Position numbers and translations under genes: made by a program | The notes under the pieces: model-generated | Database searches by the model: none | What the model was told of the DNA's origin: nothing | The model's input: the letters and a program-made list of their open reading frames with translations, nothing else | Part shown: positions 61,960-64,000 of the stretch, in pieces | Layout of the letters: every line of letters starts with the position of its first letter | Numbering within the stretch: the stretch's first letter is position 1 | Assembly (NCBI GenBank): GCA_964558325.1 | Contig: CAZLCX010000001.1 | Span: forward strand, 62,001-126,000 | Source: Halonatronomonas sp964558325 | GTDB lineage: Bacteria > Bacillota > Halanaerobiia > Halanaerobiales > Halarsenatibacteraceae | DNA: 64,000 nucleotides | Reading direction: 5' to 3'

Positions 61960-64000
61960 ATGGCAGATCCAGTAGTTGTTATCGGTGGTGGTATTGCTGG
62001 AATTCAGGCTGCAACTGATCTGGCTGAGATGGGGGTCCCTGTCTACCTGGTTGAAAAAAGCCCAAGCCTTGGAGGCAGAATGGCTCAGCTGGACAAGACC
62101 TTTCCGACCAATGATTGTTCCACCTGTATTTTAGCACCTAAGATTACTTCCTGTTATAACCATAAGAATGTAACAACCTATACAATGACTGAACTGGTCG
62201 ATGTTGAAGGGTCTCCAGGTAATTTTAGGGTCAGACTTAAAAAAAGACCAAGATATATTGATGAAGATAAATGTACCGGCTGTGCTGACTGTTTTGAAAA
62301 ATGCCCGGAGACAATTCCTGATGAATATAATTTAGGATTAACTGAACAGAAAGCAGTTCATAAATATCAGCCCCAGGCAGTTCCAAACCTGGCTGTGATT
62401 GATCCAGAACACTGCCGGAAACTTCAGGATGATAAATGTGGACTCTGTGAGATAGTCTGTAATTTTGATGCAGTTGATTACAGTCAGAAGGAAAAAAACT
62501 TTATAGTCCAGGCAGCTGCTATCATCTTTGCCCCTGGTTATGATGCCTTTGATGGTGATATTGTCAGTCAGTATCATTATGGAAATCACCAGGATGTTGT
62601 CACAAGTCTAGAATTTGAAAGAATCTTAAATGCTGCAGGGCCAACAGATGGTAAAATAATTAGGCCATCTGATGGTAAAAAAGTTGAAAAAATTGCCTTT
62701 ATTCATTGTACAGGCTCCAGGGATTATAGTTGTGACCATAACTATTGTTCCTCAGTCTGTTGTATGTATTCAATCAAACATGCCCTACTAACAAGAGATC
62801 ATTTACCAGATACAGAAGTTGATTTATATTATATGGATATAAGATCCCATGGTAAAGGTTTTGAAAGATATTTTAATAGAGCTAAGGAAACTGAAGGAGT
62901 TAATTTTATAAGGAGTAGAGTAGCTGAAATTGAAAGAAATACAAAGGCTGAGAAGCTTAATTTAAAAACTACTGATGGTGATAATGGGTTTAAGGCAAAA
63001 GATTATGACCTGGTTGTCCTGGCGACAGGAATTGCTCCTAAAAAAGAGGTTACTGAGGAATTACAAAAATTAAAGATTAGAACCAATAAATATGGTTTTG
63101 CCGATACAGATGAATTTTCACCATTTGTAACAGGAAGAGAGGGCATTTTTGCCTGTGGTGCAGTGACAGGGCCCAAGGATATTCCAGAATCAGTTGCAGA
63201 GGCAAGTGGTTCGGCTGTTATGGCCGGTCAATTGGCCTCCCTTGATATTAATGAGTTAGGAATTACAGAGGCGCCGCCAGTTGCCAGCAGGGCAGTTACC
63301 AATCAGAGGACAAGAATTGGTGTTTTTATCTGCCACTGCGGGACCAATATAGCAGGTGTTATAGATGTAAAAGAGGTAACAGAACGGGTTGCTGAAATGC
63401 CCTTTGTTGAGCTGGCTGAAGATGTTAAATATCTCTGTTCCACCGATAGTCAGAAATTAATTGCAGATAGAATTGAGGAATATGACTTAAATAGAATTCT
63501 GATAGCTTCCTGTACTCCAAGAACCCATGAAATGCTCTTCCAGGATGCAGTTGAAAGGGCAGGCCTTAACCCCCATTTAATGGAAATGACCAATATTAGG
63601 GATCAGGGTTCCTGGGTTCATAAGGAGGAAAAAGAGAAGGCTACCTGGAAGGCCTATGAGCTTGTCAGGGCCGGAGTTGCCAGAATAAAGAATGCTCTGC
63701 CTTTAGAACGGGGAGAAGTCGATAATATTACCAGGGCTTTAGTACTTGGCGGCGGAGTAGCCGGGATGACAGCTGCCAGGGAATTAGGAAATCTTGGTTT
63801 TCCAGTCTCGCTGGTTGAAGAGGAGGAATGGCTGGGAGGTAAGGCTGCTGAGATTCATCGTTCTGGTTTTGGCAGACCGGTTAAACCTTTCTTAGAAAAA
63901 TTAACTGGCGAAATAAGAGATAATAAACTGATAGATATATATTCAGGTTATAAGATAGAAAATATTTCAGGTTTTGTTGGTAATTATCAGCTTGAGCTTT
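61960..64000 (+). CDS. hdrA: HdrA, CoB-CoM heterodisulfide reductase-like subunit A (cut by window end)
   Basis: Open from ATG 61960 to the end of the window (680 codons so far). First module: FAD loop IGGGIAGIQAATDLAEMGV, CSTCILAPKI cluster motif, a ferredoxin domain with CTGCADCFEKCP and CGLCEIVCNFDA, then CTGSRDYSCDHNYCSSVCCM. Second module: FICHCGTNIAGVIDVKEVTE, SCTPRTHEMLFQDAVERAGL and a second FAD loop LGGGVAGMTAARELGNLGF. This is a tandem HdrA of bifurcating type. With HdrC, the MvhD-like protein and MetVF it resembles the Moorella MetFV-HdrABC-MvhD complex. Confidence 0.93.
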   Translation, partial: MADPVVVIGGGIAGIQAATDLAEMGVPVYLVEKSPSLGGRMAQLDKTFPTNDCSTCILAPKITSCYNHKNVTTYTMTELVDVEGSPGNFRVRLKKRPRYIDEDKCTGCADCFEKCPETIPDEYNLGLTEQKAVHKYQPQAVPNLAVIDPEHCRKLQDDKCGLCEIVCNFDAVDYSQKEKNFIVQAAAIIFAPGYDAFDGDIVSQYHYGNHQDVVTSLEFERILNAAGPTDGKIIRPSDGKKVEKIAFIHCTGSRDYSCDHNYCSSVCCMYSIKHALLTRDHLPDTEVDLYYMDIRSHGKGFERYFNRAKETEGVNFIRSRVAEIERNTKAEKLNLKTTDGDNGFKAKDYDLVVLATGIAPKKEVTEELQKLKIRTNKYGFADTDEFSPFVTGREGIFACGAVTGPKDIPESVAEASGSAVMAGQLASLDINELGITEAPPVASRAVTNQRTRIGVFICHCGTNIAGVIDVKEVTERVAEMPFVELAEDVKYLCSTDSQKLIADRIEEYDLNRILIASCTPRTHEMLFQDAVERAGLNPHLMEMTNIRDQGSWVHKEEKEKATWKAYELVRAGVARIKNALPLERGEVDNITRALVLGGGVAGMTAARELGNLGFPVSLVEEEEWLGGKAAEIHRSGFGRPVKPFLEKLTGEIRDNKLIDIYSGYKIENISGFVGNYQLEL

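Noticed and set aside
1..64000. tRNA, rRNA, CRISPR arrays, insertion sequences, prophage or riboswitches
   Set aside because: None was recognised: no transposase frames, no spaced identical repeats of CRISPR type, no cobalamin, lysine or purine riboswitch cores in the intergenic regions read by eye. A covariance-model search would be needed to exclude small RNAs.

Overview
The window looks like the chromosome of a strictly anaerobic, AT-rich, amino-acid- and purine-fermenting Firmicute. The gene families (selenium-linked purine hydroxylase set, lysine fermentation set, Na+-pumping decarboxylase, BCCT-type betaine transporter beside MttB-family methyltransferases) would fit a halophile of the Halanaerobiales; that placement is inference from gene content, not from a marker gene. 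There are five runs of exactly 100 N (7583-7682, 25557-25656, 27368-27467, 28583-28682, 52342-52441). Two are false gaps with the same 55 bp on both sides. One hides most of a second, apparently identical corrinoid-protein gene.

Region 1 (1-20582, + strand) is a purine/selenium-molybdenum hydroxylase locus. It holds two PLP enzymes, an HTH-cupin regulator, YgeW and YgeY, a xanthine/uracil permease, a three-gene xanthine dehydrogenase, two aminohydrolases (8-oxoguanine-deaminase type and SsnA), a second molybdenum hydroxylase whose molybdopterin subunit is split in two (gene order as in the nicotinate dehydrogenase NdhFSLM), a PreA-like dihydropyrimidine dehydrogenase, adenine deaminase and a purine permease. 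A strong hairpin closes it.

Region 2 (20599-29902, +) starts with a sigma-70-type promoter and a leader containing 11-bp repeats, then the four subunits of a Na+-translocating methylmalonyl-CoA-type decarboxylase. It runs on into the maturation genes for selenium-molybdenum hydroxylases: a P-loop/Asp23 fusion, MocA, a ModE-type HTH protein, a ModE-like operator, YqeC, YqeB, XdhC and a MoeA-like molybdopterin-binding protein.

Region 3 (29918-31850, -) holds a YlqG/YlqH-like pair (FliK-like and FlhB-tail-like) and a flavodoxin-family reductase with a near-consensus promoter.

Region 4 (31881-47960) is a lysine fermentation island. It has lysine 2,3-aminomutase (-), a PLP racemase, an amidohydrolase (-), a PAS-sigma54 activator, a LysO-type transporter, KamB, KamD, KamE, Kal, Kce, Kdd, 3-hydroxybutyryl-CoA dehydrogenase, a CoA-transferase with a thiolase gene between its subunits, and a terminator. 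Two good sigma-54 (-24/-12) promoters, before kamA and before lysO, tie the island to the activator.

Region 5 (47961-64000, +) begins with a 558-bp intergenic stretch carrying a second 11-bp repeat array. A BCCT transporter follows, then two corrinoid-protein/MttB-family pairs, a hydantoinase/oxoprolinase-family protein, a DUF1638 protein, a methyl-THF:corrinoid methyltransferase, HdrA-like and HdrA/MvhD-like proteins, MetV, MetF, HdrC and an HdrA cut off by the window end. The parts describe uptake of a quaternary amine (glycine betaine is the likeliest), demethylation through a corrinoid protein to THF, and oxidation of methyl-THF by a MetVF-Hdr complex. No tRNA, rRNA, CRISPR array or insertion sequence was recognised.
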